The position numbers and the translations under genes were made by a program. The notes under the pieces were generated by a model. The model ran no database searches. It was not told the origin of the DNA and saw only the letters and a program-made list of their open reading frames with translations. 64,000 nucleotides of DNA from Trichocoleus desertorum NBK24 (GTDB taxonomy: Bacteria > Cyanobacteriota > Cyanobacteriia > FACHB-46): the NCBI RefSeq assembly GCF_030409055.1, contig NZ_CP116619.1:62001-126000 (forward strand), given 5' to 3'. Positions 9,048 through 19,570 of this stretch are shown here, piece after piece. How positions within the stretch are numbered: the first letter of the stretch is position 1; each line of letters opens with the position of its first letter.

Positions 9048-11228
9048 TTACATACAGACATAGCCGCCAGAGACGAACTTTAACGTGGTGCCTGCTGGGC
9101 AATCTTGTTGAGTGATACTGCCCTCTAGGGAGTTGGTACTGGTAGTCGATGTGGTTGTTGTAGGGGTCAAATTAGCCATTGGTGAAACATTTAAGAAGTA
9201 GGGTAATGGCTTACCACCGCTAGCTCCCACCGCAGGGATATTGAGCAAGCTATCTGTCGCATTGCCAGTGCCATCATTAGTAACAGACTGAGTATTACCG
9301 GGGTGACCATCCGGAATAAACAGTTGAGGATGATCAAAAGGTGCCTTGCGGTTGCGAACTCGCTCATCTGTCAGTGCTTTCATAAAAGCGACCAGCTCAT
9401 CTTTTTCTGTTTCTGTTAGACCCAGATTTACGATATCGGGATCTAAGTCATTAATATTGGCTTCGTGGAAGTCTCCGCCTCGGTTATAGAATTCTACAAC
9501 TTGACGGAGAGTGAGCTGACCTCCGTTGTGGAAGTAAGGCCCAGTGAGTTCTACGTTACGCAGCGTTGGAGTTTTGAAGGCTCCATTCACGGCAACTCGC
9601 TCATTTGGGTTTAGCGGTGCTGCGTCAATGTTTTCTTCGGGGACACCCTCCAAGACAGGAGCAGGCGCACCCGCAGCCACTTCTTGCTGAGTCAGCTTGC
9701 TAAACGATAGCGGCTTACCAAATGGATCGGTACCACCTACACCCGAGTCTTCCCCAGTGGGGCGCACAGCAATGTTGTAGAAGCCATTGTCATAGACTGC
9801 AACATTGTTGTCACCCATCCGCATCCGTTCAATCTTCTGGTTTTTGACATTAGCCACGGAAGCGTTGGTAAACTCTGGACCGCTATGACAGTTAATGCAT
9901 TTCGCCTTACCCTCGAAGAGTTCTAAGCCATGTTTCTGCTGGGTAGTCAGAGCGCTAGTGGTTCCGGCGGCATATTTGTCAAAAGGAGTTTGGTCAGAAA
10001 CCAGAGTCGCTTCATAAGCTTGGACTGCCAAGCCAAAGAAGAGGGGGAAGTTGTACTCCATTTGGGTAAATTGATTACTTGCCAAAGGAGTTCCAGGGTG
10101 AGGTTTTAAGACTAGGTTATTGTTGGCATCAAACTCTACGATCGTATTGGTGTTGTTCCACCACACATCTTGAAAGACATTGCGAATCAAGGTGGCGTAG
10201 GTCGAGGTCTTGAGGCCAGGTAAAGGATAGCGGCTAGAAGACCCTAGAGCACTGTCTGTAGAACTGACTTGCTGCTTAGAGAGCGGACGCAGGGAGAGCA
10301 TTTTTCGTGCCAATTGAGCGAATCCGCGCTTTTGGAAGGACATCTCAAATCCGCTCAGCGGTGGGCCAACTGCCTGAGAAGCCAAGCTGGAATTCTTAAT
10401 GCTGATCCTCACCCAATCTGCGCCAGAGCTTGTGGTTTTTAGAACTCGCGCATTAGGGTCGCGATCGCCAAATGGGTTTTGCCCGTTGAATTCATGTTGC
10501 GCTCGACCATCCCAGAAGTTGCGAAAGTTAAAAACAGCATTGATGACGGTGGGACTGTTGCGAGGCTCTACCCGACGTACATTAATGCCCTGTATTTCAA
10601 AAGAGTCGTTGTCTGTCTCAACGGTTCCTGCATCAGCGGATTTACGGGGCACCACCTCGGTTAGGAAGCCATTGAATGCTCCCTGAGAGGAAGCGACATC
10701 GTTGGCATCCGCTAGCACCGTTGAGTTGCGGTCATCAGGGTTTGCCAGTTTGTGAAAGGGAAAGTCACCGACTTGCAATTGGTAATTAGGTGCGCCACCA
10801 ATTTGATAGGTTTTGTCTCCAGCAATTAAAGCAGGGTTAATTTGGTTTTTAGAACGGTTGTCTGCGCCAGCGCTAAAGTGGCACGAAGCACAGGCCAACA
10901 CGCCGTCGCTTCCTACCTGCATATCCCAAAACAGAGATTTTCCTAAAGCGATCGCTGCTTTTTCGTTCTTGATGTACTCACTGATGTTAGGCGGCTTAGG
11001 AACTGGAACCGTACTCAGCGAAACCAATGGTGGCAGCGGGTCAGAAACTGTTTGAGCCGATAAAGTAGATGAAACCGCCTGACCTGCAAAAATTGCCAGA
11101 GTGAATAGGATGGCAATTCGCAAGTGCTTAAATGGTTTCCATTTAAATCTAGGCATCTTGGAAGTTAGCCAGAGACAACTTCGCCAGATAGCTAGAGGGA
11201 AGTTAAACATATTCCTTTCTCTAGTCAT
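9048..11228 (-). CDS. Dihaem cytochrome c peroxidase / MauG-like protein, 726 aa
   Basis: Two CXXCH haem c sites are visible: CASCHFSAGAD near residue 113 and CINCHSGPEF near 444. They mark the two haem domains of the CcpA/MauG family. TPTLRNVELTGPYFHNGG is the conserved second-domain segment carrying a haem ligand region. A hydrophobic export signal (LRIAILFTLAIFAGQAVSS, about 38-56) ends near SAQT. The protein is exported and would reduce peroxide or oxidise a substrate in the periplasm. At 726 aa it is longer than bacterial CcpA (about 320-350), with inserts and a Thr/Ser-rich C-terminus. The start is uncertain among Met 1, 7 and 25. Confidence 0.85.
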   Translation of the reverse strand: MTRERNMFNFPLAIWRSCLWLTSKMPRFKWKPFKHLRIAILFTLAIFAGQAVSSTLSAQTVSDPLPPLVSLSTVPVPKPPNISEYIKNEKAAIALGKSLFWDMQVGSDGVLACASCHFSAGADNRSKNQINPALIAGDKTYQIGGAPNYQLQVGDFPFHKLANPDDRNSTVLADANDVASSQGAFNGFLTEVVPRKSADAGTVETDNDSFEIQGINVRRVEPRNSPTVINAVFNFRNFWDGRAQHEFNGQNPFGDRDPNARVLKTTSSGADWVRISIKNSSLASQAVGPPLSGFEMSFQKRGFAQLARKMLSLRPLSKQQVSSTDSALGSSSRYPLPGLKTSTYATLIRNVFQDVWWNNTNTIVEFDANNNLVLKPHPGTPLASNQFTQMEYNFPLFFGLAVQAYEATLVSDQTPFDKYAAGTTSALTTQQKHGLELFEGKAKCINCHSGPEFTNASVANVKNQKIERMRMGDNNVAVYDNGFYNIAVRPTGEDSGVGGTDPFGKPLSFSKLTQQEVAAGAPAPVLEGVPEENIDAAPLNPNERVAVNGAFKTPTLRNVELTGPYFHNGGQLTLRQVVEFYNRGGDFHEANINDLDPDIVNLGLTETEKDELVAFMKALTDERVRNRKAPFDHPQLFIPDGHPGNTQSVTNDGTGNATDSLLNIPAVGASGGKPLPYFLNVSPMANLTPTTTTSTTSTNSLEGSITQQDCPAGTTLKFVSGGYVCM

Positions 11229-11525
11229 ATGGATCTGAATGGATGAGGTAAATACCTACATCTTTAGGTAGACATTGATCACTTCTGATTGAAGCATTAC
11301 GTAGAGCTAATAAAGCAAGCATCTACGTGTTTTTCACTGAAACTTTGTACTACGTGTTACCAAACTACTTAGGCGATCGCCTGTTTTCCTCGCCAGTTCT
11401 AGATCTCAGAAACTTGGCAGGTTTGTGAAGTTACTATTAATACCTGTATCTTCAATACTTACTGGTATCAATTCTGCTTCTATAGGCGATCGCTCCTTTG
11501 GCCTAATCACAGCATTAGGTGAGGT

Positions 11526-12260
11526 TTAAGCAGCTTGGTCTAGCCCAGTAGCTTGCTTTCGCTTGTAGCTTGCTCTTGCACCTAGAGCCCCCACACTGAG
11601 AAGACCCAAAACAGAAGCAGGCTCAGGCACACTTGCAGGCACGTCTTCAGTCCGTAAGGAAACATGCAATGTGTAGTTACCTTCTATTCGGCCTGGTGTA
11701 GCAGGAGGAATAAAGTTAACACCTAAGTAGTAGGTACCTGGTTTACTCAGGTTGAATCCTAAGAAGGAATCACAAGAGAAGTTGGGATTGAAAATTGAGC
11801 AACTTGCCTGACTACCCTTAGCTCCCAAGCTTGCTAAAGCATCATCATTTTCAGCCAGTAAAGTTAAGTCTGGCAAGCGATCGAACAAAAGGAGCCGAGT
11901 GTCTAGGCTTTCAGTAGTGTGATCGATGTCGAAGAAGCTAAAAGCCCGCTTGCCTGTAGGAACTATGAATGAGTAAAAGTCAAATTCGTCTAGGCACTCA
12001 TCCTGAGTGTCGCACTCCGAAAAACCACTACCCCAAATAGAAGCATGGGGGATTTCCAAAGAGTCTAAAATGTCTTCGTCCCAATCAAGCGAGAACAGAG
12101 AGTCTAGACTTTGGGCTTCTGTAGGTAAGTTATTGTTAGGTTCTTGTTCCAAACCATAAGCGGCGATCGCAGGTCGTACTACGAGTGGTAAGCCAACCAA
12201 AAAAAGAGCACCAAGCGCTGCAACCGTTCCGGTTTTCCAAAGGTTAGATACGAAGTTCAT
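11526..12260 (-). CDS. PEP-CTERM sorting-domain secreted protein (pre-peptidase-like domain), 244 aa
   Basis: A signal peptide (GALFLVGLPLVVRPAIAAYG, about 17-36) precedes a domain that opens EQEPNNNLPTEAQSL and contains DEFDFYSFIVPTGKRAFSFF, LLFDRLPDLTLLAENDD and GTYYLGVNF. This is the DVUA0089/pre-peptidase C-terminal type fold. The protein ends with VPEPASVLGLLSVGALGARA and a basic tail, a PEP-CTERM anchor processed by exosortase. It is probably a surface or extracellular-matrix protein. Four cysteines in CDTQDEC and CSIFNPNFSC may form disulfides. Confidence 0.85.
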   Translation of the reverse strand: MNFVSNLWKTGTVAALGALFLVGLPLVVRPAIAAYGLEQEPNNNLPTEAQSLDSLFSLDWDEDILDSLEIPHASIWGSGFSECDTQDECLDEFDFYSFIVPTGKRAFSFFDIDHTTESLDTRLLLFDRLPDLTLLAENDDALASLGAKGSQASCSIFNPNFSCDSFLGFNLSKPGTYYLGVNFIPPATPGRIEGNYTLHVSLRTEDVPASVPEPASVLGLLSVGALGARASYKRKQATGLDQAA

Positions 12261-13047
12261 TGCTCTCGTTGGGTGAATGTTGATGATTGAGACCCCTTGA
12301 GAGACAGGTCAATTTAGGTATCGGAAGTACCTTCTATCTAAGTATTTCTCGGCTCTTCTTTTTACTCTGAGCACTATTAAAGAGGTCTCTGTACGTAAAT
12401 TGACATGAAGTGTACGTAGACGGTAGAGACTCTACGTGTGTTTCATCAAAAAAATATACTAGAAAATTAATTTTAAAGTACTTATAAATACTTAGGTCCA
12501 GCATAAATCCACCATTATCTAATGCTTGTATAGCTGATTCCAAAAAGCTTGTGTGAGCTACCTTGAAGTTTTAATGAGCACAAAGCTATTTTTGATACAA
12601 CAATGTTCTGTAATCTAGAGCAGCTACCTGGAGGTGGTAGGGCAGTGTCATTAATTACTTAGGCTAAGGTTCAGTAAATTTGATGTGCCTATTGTTATGC
12701 GTATTAACTCGTTCTGGTGCGATCGCATTTACCAAACTAGTTAGTTTCACTGAATAACTAGTGCAAGATTACCTGTCTCCAATTTCACTAAGCTTCGTTG
12801 GCGCACAGATTTGGTTTGGCACTGTCAGGAACCGGGGCTAGGTTAAGTGATTCCAAATGGAGTGCAGAAGATGTATATTCCGGCGCTAAACTCGTACCAA
12901 CCTAAGTGGCTCACAGATGGGCGGACAATCGCTACCATTCAGACAGCTTGAGGGAAGGACTAATTTGGCGCTAGACGAAGTGCAAATGAGTGTGCTCGGC
13001 ATGGGAAAGATATAGACCAGTCGCTGCATCTATATTGAGGTTTACTG
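12261..13047. other. Gene-free interval of 787 bp
   Basis: AT-rich DNA between the start of the PEP-CTERM gene and the SLH-hydrolase gene, which diverge from it. I see no convincing coding frame, RNA gene or strong repeat. A 69-codon minus-strand frame at 12334-12543 has no ribosome site or recognisable features. The space presumably holds both promoters; a small RNA cannot be excluded. Confidence 0.5.
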
Positions 13048-15045
13048 ATGGTTTACACGGCTGCTCGCTTTCCCGATATTCAAACCCATTGGGCACGCGC
13101 TTTCATTGAGAATTTGGCGCAGCGCAACATCATTAAAGGGTTTGAGGATGGTACCTTTCGGCCCAACCAATCGATTACGCGAGCTGAATTTGCAGCGCTG
13201 ATGCAAGCCACCTTCCCCAAACTTGCCATTCGCCCCTATGTGCCATTTGTAGACGTACCTGCAACTCATTGGGCGCGAGCCGCAATTCAAAAAGCTTACG
13301 AAGTTGGGTTTCTGTCGGGCTATCCGAATAATCTGTTTCAACCGAATGAGAAGATTATCCGGGCACAGGTTTTGGTTTCCCTAGTCAATGGTTTGGGCAT
13401 TACCAAAATGGTCGTGGCTGACCTCAAGCCAGTTTTAGCTGAGGTATATCAGGATACGGCCCAAATTCCTGCCTATGCGACTGAGGCGATCGCTGCTGCT
13501 ACCAGTGCAGGAATAATCATCAACTACCCCGATCTGAAACGTCTGAACCCGCTCCAGGCAGCTACCCGCGCTGAAGTGGCAGCCCTAATTTATCAGACTT
13601 TAGTGTACTTGGGACAGGCACCTGTCATTCCCTCTAACTACACTGTTGCTTATCAGCGCACTGCTACCGTATCTCATACCAGAGAGTTTCGTGGAGTCTG
13701 GGTCACATCTGTCTGGAACCGAGATTGGCCCTCTTCCCAAAAGCTATCTGTAGACCAGCAAAAGGCAGAGTTTGTCAGCTTGTTGGAGCAGTTGCAAGCA
13801 CTGAATATCAATGCGGTAATTCTGCAAGTGCGACCGGAAGGAGATGCTCTGTATGCTTCTCAGCTAGAGCCTTGGAGCAGTTGGCTTACAGGGACGCAAG
13901 GAAAAGCCCCGGAGCCGTTCTACGATCCCTTAGAGTTTGCGATCGCTCAGTGTCACCAGCGGAATATGGAGTTACATGCCTGGTTCAACCCCTACCGCGC
14001 CAGAACTTCCCGACAAGACAAGTCTTTAGCCGCTCCACACCTAGCAGTTACCAATCCTGAAGCGGTGTTGCCCTACGGGGACGAACTCTGGATGGACCCA
14101 GGAGCAAAAGTTGTCCAAGACTTGTCCTACAACGTGATTTTAGATGTGGTGCGCCGCTATGACGTAGATGGAGTGCATCTAGATGACTATTTCTATCCCT
14201 ATCCGATCGCCGATCAACCCTTTCCCGACCAAGCAACCTACCAAGCCTATCAAGCTAAAGGTGGCACCCTCTCCTTGGGAGATTGGCGACGGGAGAACGT
14301 CAACCAACTGATTCAGCGCCTTGCTACCGGGATTCGAGCCACAAAACGTCATGTCAAATTCGGTATCAGTCCTTTCGGTATTTATCGCCCCGGACAGCCT
14401 CCTAAAGCCCAAGGTCTAGATGCTTACGAGCGCCTCTACGCCGATGCTAAGAAGTGGATACAGTTGGGCTGGGTAGATTATTTCACGCCACAACTATATT
14501 GGCGAATTGATGCGCCTGCCCAAAGTTACCCGATGTTGTTGCAATGGTGGATAGAGCAGAACCCGCAACGTCGGCACATCTATGTGGGAAATAACTTAAG
14601 CAAATTAGACAGTATAAAATGGCCTATTTCCGAAGTGGAGCAGCAAGTCACGATTACCCGTGGTATGGCTGCTCAGTTGGCTTTGGGAAACATCTTCTTT
14701 AGTACCAAGCCTTTGCTGGATAACCGTTTGGGTATTACTGACACATTCAAGAATGCCATCTATACAAAGCCCGCTCTCGCCCCTGCCACACCTTGGCTCA
14801 GTAGCGATCGCCCTTCTCTCCCCATTAACCTAAAATTACAAAATGGCACCCTGACTTGGACTAACGCTGCTAACAGCACAGTTCGCTCTTGGACACTTTA
14901 TCAACAATCAGGCAACACTTGGCTCTTACAGCGCATTCTAACGGCTGATACCAACGCTATTATCCTCGCACCTGGCACCTATGCTCTTTGTGCCGTGGAT
15001 AGAGTCATGAATGAGAGTGCTGGAGTGTTGATTGCAGTGAAATGA
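13048..15045 (+). CDS. SLH-domain GHL10 family glycosyl hydrolase, 665 aa
   Basis: Three S-layer homology repeats occupy residues 1 to about 190 (FPDIQTHWARAFIENLAQRN, GFEDGTFRPNQSITRAEFAA; FVDVPATHWARAAIQKAYEV; a third degenerate copy). The hydrolase domain follows from FRGVWVTSVWNRDWPS (about 215) with LHAWFNPYRARTS, YDVDGVHLDDYFYPYP and WVDYFTPQLYWRID, all typical of the glycosyl hydrolase-like 10 (DUF187) family. The domain is often linked to cell-wall or exopolysaccharide turnover. No clear signal peptide precedes the SLH repeats, which is odd for a protein expected at the surface; an upstream start may be missed. The C-terminal 90 residues look like a fibronectin-type domain. Confidence 0.85.
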   Translation: MVYTAARFPDIQTHWARAFIENLAQRNIIKGFEDGTFRPNQSITRAEFAALMQATFPKLAIRPYVPFVDVPATHWARAAIQKAYEVGFLSGYPNNLFQPNEKIIRAQVLVSLVNGLGITKMVVADLKPVLAEVYQDTAQIPAYATEAIAAATSAGIIINYPDLKRLNPLQAATRAEVAALIYQTLVYLGQAPVIPSNYTVAYQRTATVSHTREFRGVWVTSVWNRDWPSSQKLSVDQQKAEFVSLLEQLQALNINAVILQVRPEGDALYASQLEPWSSWLTGTQGKAPEPFYDPLEFAIAQCHQRNMELHAWFNPYRARTSRQDKSLAAPHLAVTNPEAVLPYGDELWMDPGAKVVQDLSYNVILDVVRRYDVDGVHLDDYFYPYPIADQPFPDQATYQAYQAKGGTLSLGDWRRENVNQLIQRLATGIRATKRHVKFGISPFGIYRPGQPPKAQGLDAYERLYADAKKWIQLGWVDYFTPQLYWRIDAPAQSYPMLLQWWIEQNPQRRHIYVGNNLSKLDSIKWPISEVEQQVTITRGMAAQLALGNIFFSTKPLLDNRLGITDTFKNAIYTKPALAPATPWLSSDRPSLPINLKLQNGTLTWTNAANSTVRSWTLYQQSGNTWLLQRILTADTNAIILAPGTYALCAVDRVMNESAGVLIAVK

Positions 15046-15245
15046 TTAAAGTGAAGTGATTGGAATAGGGAGGAATGTTTCTCAAGTAACTCAGGTTCTG
15101 TCTAAGGAGGGTGAACAATCTAAGCTGGGCTGCGACAAGATCAGATCATACGCCAGCTTATTTGATTGTTACAGTGCGAGCTTTATTGGCTTCAAGTACG
15201 AACTTGAAATAGCCCCTGCCTACGACTACAACATGAGTGTTTAAT

Positions 15246-16031
15246 ATGCCTAGCAATATCCAAGAGAAAATTACCCAAGATTTGCAGCAAGTCAAATCTA
15301 CCGGACAGGTGCGATCGGAGCGCATTCGCGACATTGTGAAGTCAGCGGTTTCGCAAGTCACCTCTGAAATGAAGCAGGGTTCAGGCGAACTCCGGGATAT
15401 CGTCAGAGATGCCATTTCTGCGGTGGTTGAAACCTTTCAGGAGAAAGGTGGTGAACTAAAAGAGGAAGTCACTGCCTCCTTAGAAGGGGCAATTGAGGGT
15501 GTGAGCGAACTCAGACGGCGCTCGATCTCTCAAACTCAATCTGAGATGAAGCAACTAGAAACAAGATTGGACAGTGAAGAGGCAGAACTGCAACAAGAAA
15601 TCGATCGCCTGTTGGTCGATGTGGGTGAGGCAGACCACGGTGAAACTTCCCCTACAGCCAAGGCAGCTATCACATCAGCGGTAGACAGCTTGCGGGATAG
15701 CGAAGAAGTCTCATTGATGAAAAAGCGCTATGCTCAACTCCAAGCTCAATTAGCGATTCTCCGAGCTAACTTAGCAGCCCGTTATGGTGGACGCACCGAG
15801 GATATCCAAGGATATTTAGACGAAGCCAAAAACTGGTATGATCGCTCTCGTCCCCAGGCTGAAGCGCTAGCCGAACAAGTAGAGCTAAAGCGATCGCAGC
15901 TAGAAGAGCGTTTGGGAGATGCGGGTACAGCCGTAGCGAAGAAAGAGCGGCAAATTCGGCAAATTCTCAGTGAGCTGCTTCACTCTGCGGGAGACGCCCT
16001 ACGTGAAAAAGAACGCTCCAATAAGCGCTAA
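15246..16031 (+). CDS. Coiled-coil protein of unknown function, 261 aa
   Basis: Almost wholly helical and highly charged, with heptad-like repeats such as QSEMKQLETRLDSEEAELQQ and QAEALAEQVELKRSQLEERL. The N-terminal third has apolipoprotein/LEA-like 11-mer periodicity (IVKSAVSQVTSEMKQGSGEL, IVRDAISAVVETFQEKGGEL). There is no signal, membrane helix or catalytic motif. Histone-like or stress-related coiled-coil proteins of this type are common in cyanobacteria, but no function is assigned. ATG 15246 is preferred to a GTG nine bases upstream. Confidence 0.65.
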   Translation: MPSNIQEKITQDLQQVKSTGQVRSERIRDIVKSAVSQVTSEMKQGSGELRDIVRDAISAVVETFQEKGGELKEEVTASLEGAIEGVSELRRRSISQTQSEMKQLETRLDSEEAELQQEIDRLLVDVGEADHGETSPTAKAAITSAVDSLRDSEEVSLMKKRYAQLQAQLAILRANLAARYGGRTEDIQGYLDEAKNWYDRSRPQAEALAEQVELKRSQLEERLGDAGTAVAKKERQIRQILSELLHSAGDALREKERSNKR

Positions 16032-16071
16032 TTTTTGGCGTATGAGTTGGCGCATTAGGTAGAGATTAGAT

Positions 16072-16128
16072 AAAAGTAGAGGGCGATCGCTGCTGTTTAC
16101 CAGTAATGCGATCGCCCTCTACTTTTTT
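16072..16128. terminator. Bidirectional terminator built from HIP1 sequence
   Basis: AAAAGTAGAGGGCGATCGC (16072-16090) pairs with GCGATCGCCCTCTACTTTT (16108-16126) over a 17-nt loop. It has A-runs and T-runs on both sides. It lies between two convergent genes, the coiled-coil protein and TreS-Mak. The stem includes a HIP1 octamer on each arm. Confidence 0.8.
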
Positions 16129-16225
16129 GTTTGCAGGCACTGTTTTTTGCAGGAACAAACTCCTTGTGAGAGCAAATTTGTTAGGAGCAAATTAGAGGCG
16201 AGCGGCCATTCACCTCTACAACTCC

Positions 16226-19200
16226 CTAACCTGCATTAATCAACTGATACAATCGCTGTAGAGAAATTTCTACTTGATCGGGGTAGTGGTTGAGGTCATG
16301 GCCAAGGCTATAGACCGCTTTCTCCAGAAGATAGGCCTTTAATAATACCTGTAGTTCTTGCTCGGTTTGAGGCACAAAAGGATGCTGAGCCGCAGTTGCC
16401 AGGTAGGTCTTAAGGAATGTATCACTGACCGAGCTATGCCAAAATTCCGTCCATTGCTCCATGAGCGCTAGGTTATCTGCATGGATCAAGCCACCTTCGA
16501 TTTCATTGCGGAGGGCTTGGTTAGCGGCGTAATAGAAGGATTGCAACATACCCGCTACATCTCGCAGAGGCGATCGCTTCATGCGGCGTTCGCTCAGAGT
16601 TCGATTCGGTTCTCCTTCAAAATCAATAATAATGAAGTCCTTCCCGGTATACAGCACTTGTCCCAGATGATAGTCTCCGTGACAGCGGGTCCGCATAGCT
16701 GTAATCTTTTGGTTGAGGATGAGTTGGAAGCAATCCAACGCCTTGTCTTGCAAATCACAGACAGACTGAGCCAAGGGTTGAACATCCGCGGACAAAGTGC
16801 CTAGGTTTTGCTTCAACAGCCGGAACACCTTCCCGGTCAAATTGCGCGCATATTGATAGATAGAGCGCTGATAGAACGTGGAGAAGGGTTCTGGCGCAAA
16901 ACTGGCATTCTCTGGATCAGAAGCTAAAGCACTATGTAGTTCTGCGGTTCGCTGAGCTAAGAGCTTGACATTAGCCAGATAAGAACCGATCGCGCTGAGA
17001 TGAGCATCGGGTGTTTCGGTTTTTTGCCAATCGGATAACGAGTCAGAGGGGAAGGAAATTTCTTTGATTGCCTCTGGCTGGATCAGCGCGTGATCGAAGT
17101 AATCACGGAGGCTGTCGAGGGTGTAATCCCATCCACTCCGGGTATCTAAGACAAATTCTTGTAATCTCCCAAATGTCATGGGTTCTTTATTACGTTGGCG
17201 ATACTCCAAAGCTCCCGCCACCGAAGCGAAATGCTCTAGGCATTTTTTCTCTTCCAAAAAGATCCCAATTTCTAGATCAGGGTTAATACCTTCTTCGATT
17301 TTACGGAACAGCTTCAGAATCAAGCGATCGCCATAAATAATCGAGGTGTTATTGTGCTCTCCTTTCATCAACGTTGGTTCTAGCGGAGGAACGTCAGCCG
17401 TTAGAGGAGCGAAGATGTCGGTTGCTGTAGCTGCCAACTCTCCTGCCATCCCTGGATAACGTTGATTTCTCGCGACTGCATCCAAAAGAGCCGTGAGGAA
17501 ATTCTTGTCAGCGGTGGCATCAAATAGAACGCCAATATCATCTTTGCCAGCGATGTGCAGCCGAGCCACCACTAGCTGAGGGCTATCCGCTAACAAATGG
17601 ATCGCTTGGTCTCCTTCCGCATACCCTAGAGGCAGTAAATAGGTATCTGACTCTCCTTGGATATACTGCACTTGCACACAAAGGAGACGTGCCTCTTGAT
17701 CCTGAAACGGAATCGCGATCGCCTCCTTAATGTGAACCGACTGCACTGTTTGCGCGTTGCTGACAAACCAACGGCAGGTATATAGATACTTCGCTAGCAC
17801 CGATTCCAAGTTATCCCGTGAATCGCGTTGGGATAACACCATCTGCCACTCTCCCTGAACTACTAAGGTTGGTAGCTCAGCTTGAGATTTAGGTGCTGGC
17901 AAGGCGCTGGGTTGAGGTTGAAGCGTGAACCAGTAGAAAGCGTAAGGCCCGACACTCAGGAAATAAGGAGAGTCGGTGATTGGGGGGAACTGAGTGCGAC
18001 CGAAGATCTCCACAGGCATCATGCCATTAAAGGCCGAGAGATCAATTTCTACGGTTTGTACAAAGCGGGATAGATTGACAACGACTACAATCGATTCGTC
18101 TTCATAAGTACGGATGAAGGCCAAGACCTTCCGGTTATCTGGATGTAGCAGTTCAAAACTACCCCGTCCTAAAGCTTGAAAGCGCTTGCGAGTCGCCATT
18201 AGCCGTTTCATCCAATGCCACAGCGAGTTAGGGTTAGCTCGTTGTGCTTCCACATTGATCGCTTCGTAATGATATTCTGAATCGACAATAATGGGTAAAT
18301 ACAACCGCTGGGGATTGGCGCGGCTAAAGCCAGCATTGCGATCGGCACTCCATTGCATCGGAGTTCGCACCCCATTGCGATCGCCCACATAGACGTTATC
18401 CCCCATACCAATTTCATCTCCGTAATAGAGCACCGGAGTTCCTGGTAGGGCAAGCAGCAAGCTATTGAGCAATTCAATTTGACGGCGATCGTTCCCTAGC
18501 AAAGGGGCTAAGCGCCGCCGAATGCCTAGATTCACCCGCATATCACGGTCTTGAGCATAGACGCGATACATATAGTCTCGGTCTTCGTCCGTGACCATTT
18601 CTAGGGTTAATTCATCATGGTTGCGGAGAAATAGTCCCCACTGGCAGTTATCTGGAATGGACGGCGTTTGATGCAAAATGTCGATAATCGGAAAGCTGTC
18701 TTCCATCCGCAACGACATAAACAAGCGAGGCATCAGGGGGAAGTGGAAGTTCATATGGCACTCATCCCCATCGCCATAGTAAGCCGCTGCATCTTCGGGC
18801 CACTGATTAGCCTCTGCTAGCAGCATCCGGTTCGGATGTCTTTCGTCCACATACTGCCGCATTTGCTTCAGAAAGTCGTGGGTTTCTGGCAAATTCTCAC
18901 AGTTAGTCCCTTCGCGCTCGTAAAGATAAGGTACTGCGTCCATACGCAGGCCATCCACACCCATGCTGAGCCAGAAATCTAACACCTCAAACACAGCTTG
19001 CCGCACGGCTGGGTTGTCGTAGTTCAAGTCAGGCTGGTGAGAATAGAAACGGTGCCAGTAGTAAGCCTTAGCGATCGGGTCCCAAGCCCAGTTAGAAGTC
19101 TCAAAATCTTGGAAGATGATCCGAGCTTCTTGGTATTTCTCTGGCGTATCGCTCCAAACGTAGAAGTCCCGCTCTACACTGCCTTTAGGAGCCCGCCGCG

Positions 19201-19570
19201 CCCGCTGAAACCAGGGATGTTGGTCAGAAGTATGGTTGACAATCAGCTCAATGATGACCCGAATTCCCCGCTGATGCGCTGCGGCTAAAAACTCCTGAAA
19301 GTCTTCCAGGGTGCCATAAATCGGGTTGACATTGGTGTAGTCGGCAATATCGTAGCCATCGTCTTTGAGTGGCGAAGGAAAGAACGGCAACACCCAAAGG
19401 GCAGTGACACCCAAATCTTGTAAATAGTCTAGTTTCTCTGTCAGACCTCGAAAGTCACCGATACCATCTCCGTTACTATCAGCAAAGGCCCGAACTGGCA
19501 CCTCATAGATGATCGCGTTCTTAAACCACAGAGGTTCATCTTTGATCACTGAACGTTGCATCTTTTCCAC
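16226..19570 (-). CDS. treS: Trehalose synthase - maltokinase fusion (TreS-Mak), 1114 aa
   Basis: Residues 1 to about 560 are a GH13 trehalose synthase. Visible motifs are AIIYEVPVRAFADSNGDGIG, ELIVNHTSDQHPWF, DGLRMDAVPYLYERE (nucleophile Asp), LLAEANQWPED (acid/base Glu) and FLRNHDELTLEM (third Asp). The C-terminal about 500 residues are maltokinase, with HGDYHLGQVLYTGKDFIIID carrying the catalytic and metal-binding residues of an aminoglycoside-kinase-like fold near 960. Together they would interconvert maltose and trehalose and phosphorylate maltose, feeding the GlgE alpha-glucan route or glycogen recycling. The fused form is known in many bacteria. Single gene ending at a bidirectional terminator. 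Confidence 0.92.
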   Translation of the reverse strand: MEKMQRSVIKDEPLWFKNAIIYEVPVRAFADSNGDGIGDFRGLTEKLDYLQDLGVTALWVLPFFPSPLKDDGYDIADYTNVNPIYGTLEDFQEFLAAAHQRGIRVIIELIVNHTSDQHPWFQRARRAPKGSVERDFYVWSDTPEKYQEARIIFQDFETSNWAWDPIAKAYYWHRFYSHQPDLNYDNPAVRQAVFEVLDFWLSMGVDGLRMDAVPYLYEREGTNCENLPETHDFLKQMRQYVDERHPNRMLLAEANQWPEDAAAYYGDGDECHMNFHFPLMPRLFMSLRMEDSFPIIDILHQTPSIPDNCQWGLFLRNHDELTLEMVTDEDRDYMYRVYAQDRDMRVNLGIRRRLAPLLGNDRRQIELLNSLLLALPGTPVLYYGDEIGMGDNVYVGDRNGVRTPMQWSADRNAGFSRANPQRLYLPIIVDSEYHYEAINVEAQRANPNSLWHWMKRLMATRKRFQALGRGSFELLHPDNRKVLAFIRTYEDESIVVVVNLSRFVQTVEIDLSAFNGMMPVEIFGRTQFPPITDSPYFLSVGPYAFYWFTLQPQPSALPAPKSQAELPTLVVQGEWQMVLSQRDSRDNLESVLAKYLYTCRWFVSNAQTVQSVHIKEAIAIPFQDQEARLLCVQVQYIQGESDTYLLPLGYAEGDQAIHLLADSPQLVVARLHIAGKDDIGVLFDATADKNFLTALLDAVARNQRYPGMAGELAATATDIFAPLTADVPPLEPTLMKGEHNNTSIIYGDRLILKLFRKIEEGINPDLEIGIFLEEKKCLEHFASVAGALEYRQRNKEPMTFGRLQEFVLDTRSGWDYTLDSLRDYFDHALIQPEAIKEISFPSDSLSDWQKTETPDAHLSAIGSYLANVKLLAQRTAELHSALASDPENASFAPEPFSTFYQRSIYQYARNLTGKVFRLLKQNLGTLSADVQPLAQSVCDLQDKALDCFQLILNQKITAMRTRCHGDYHLGQVLYTGKDFIIIDFEGEPNRTLSERRMKRSPLRDVAGMLQSFYYAANQALRNEIEGGLIHADNLALMEQWTEFWHSSVSDTFLKTYLATAAQHPFVPQTEQELQVLLKAYLLEKAVYSLGHDLNHYPDQVEISLQRLYQLINAG

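Noticed and set aside
12334-12543. 69-codon minus-strand frame
   Set aside because: No ribosome site, no recognisable domain, low-complexity composition of AT-rich intergenic DNA.
15056-15244. 62-codon frame between the hydrolase and the coiled-coil gene
   Set aside because: No ribosome site and no recognisable feature; it overlaps the upstream region of the next gene.
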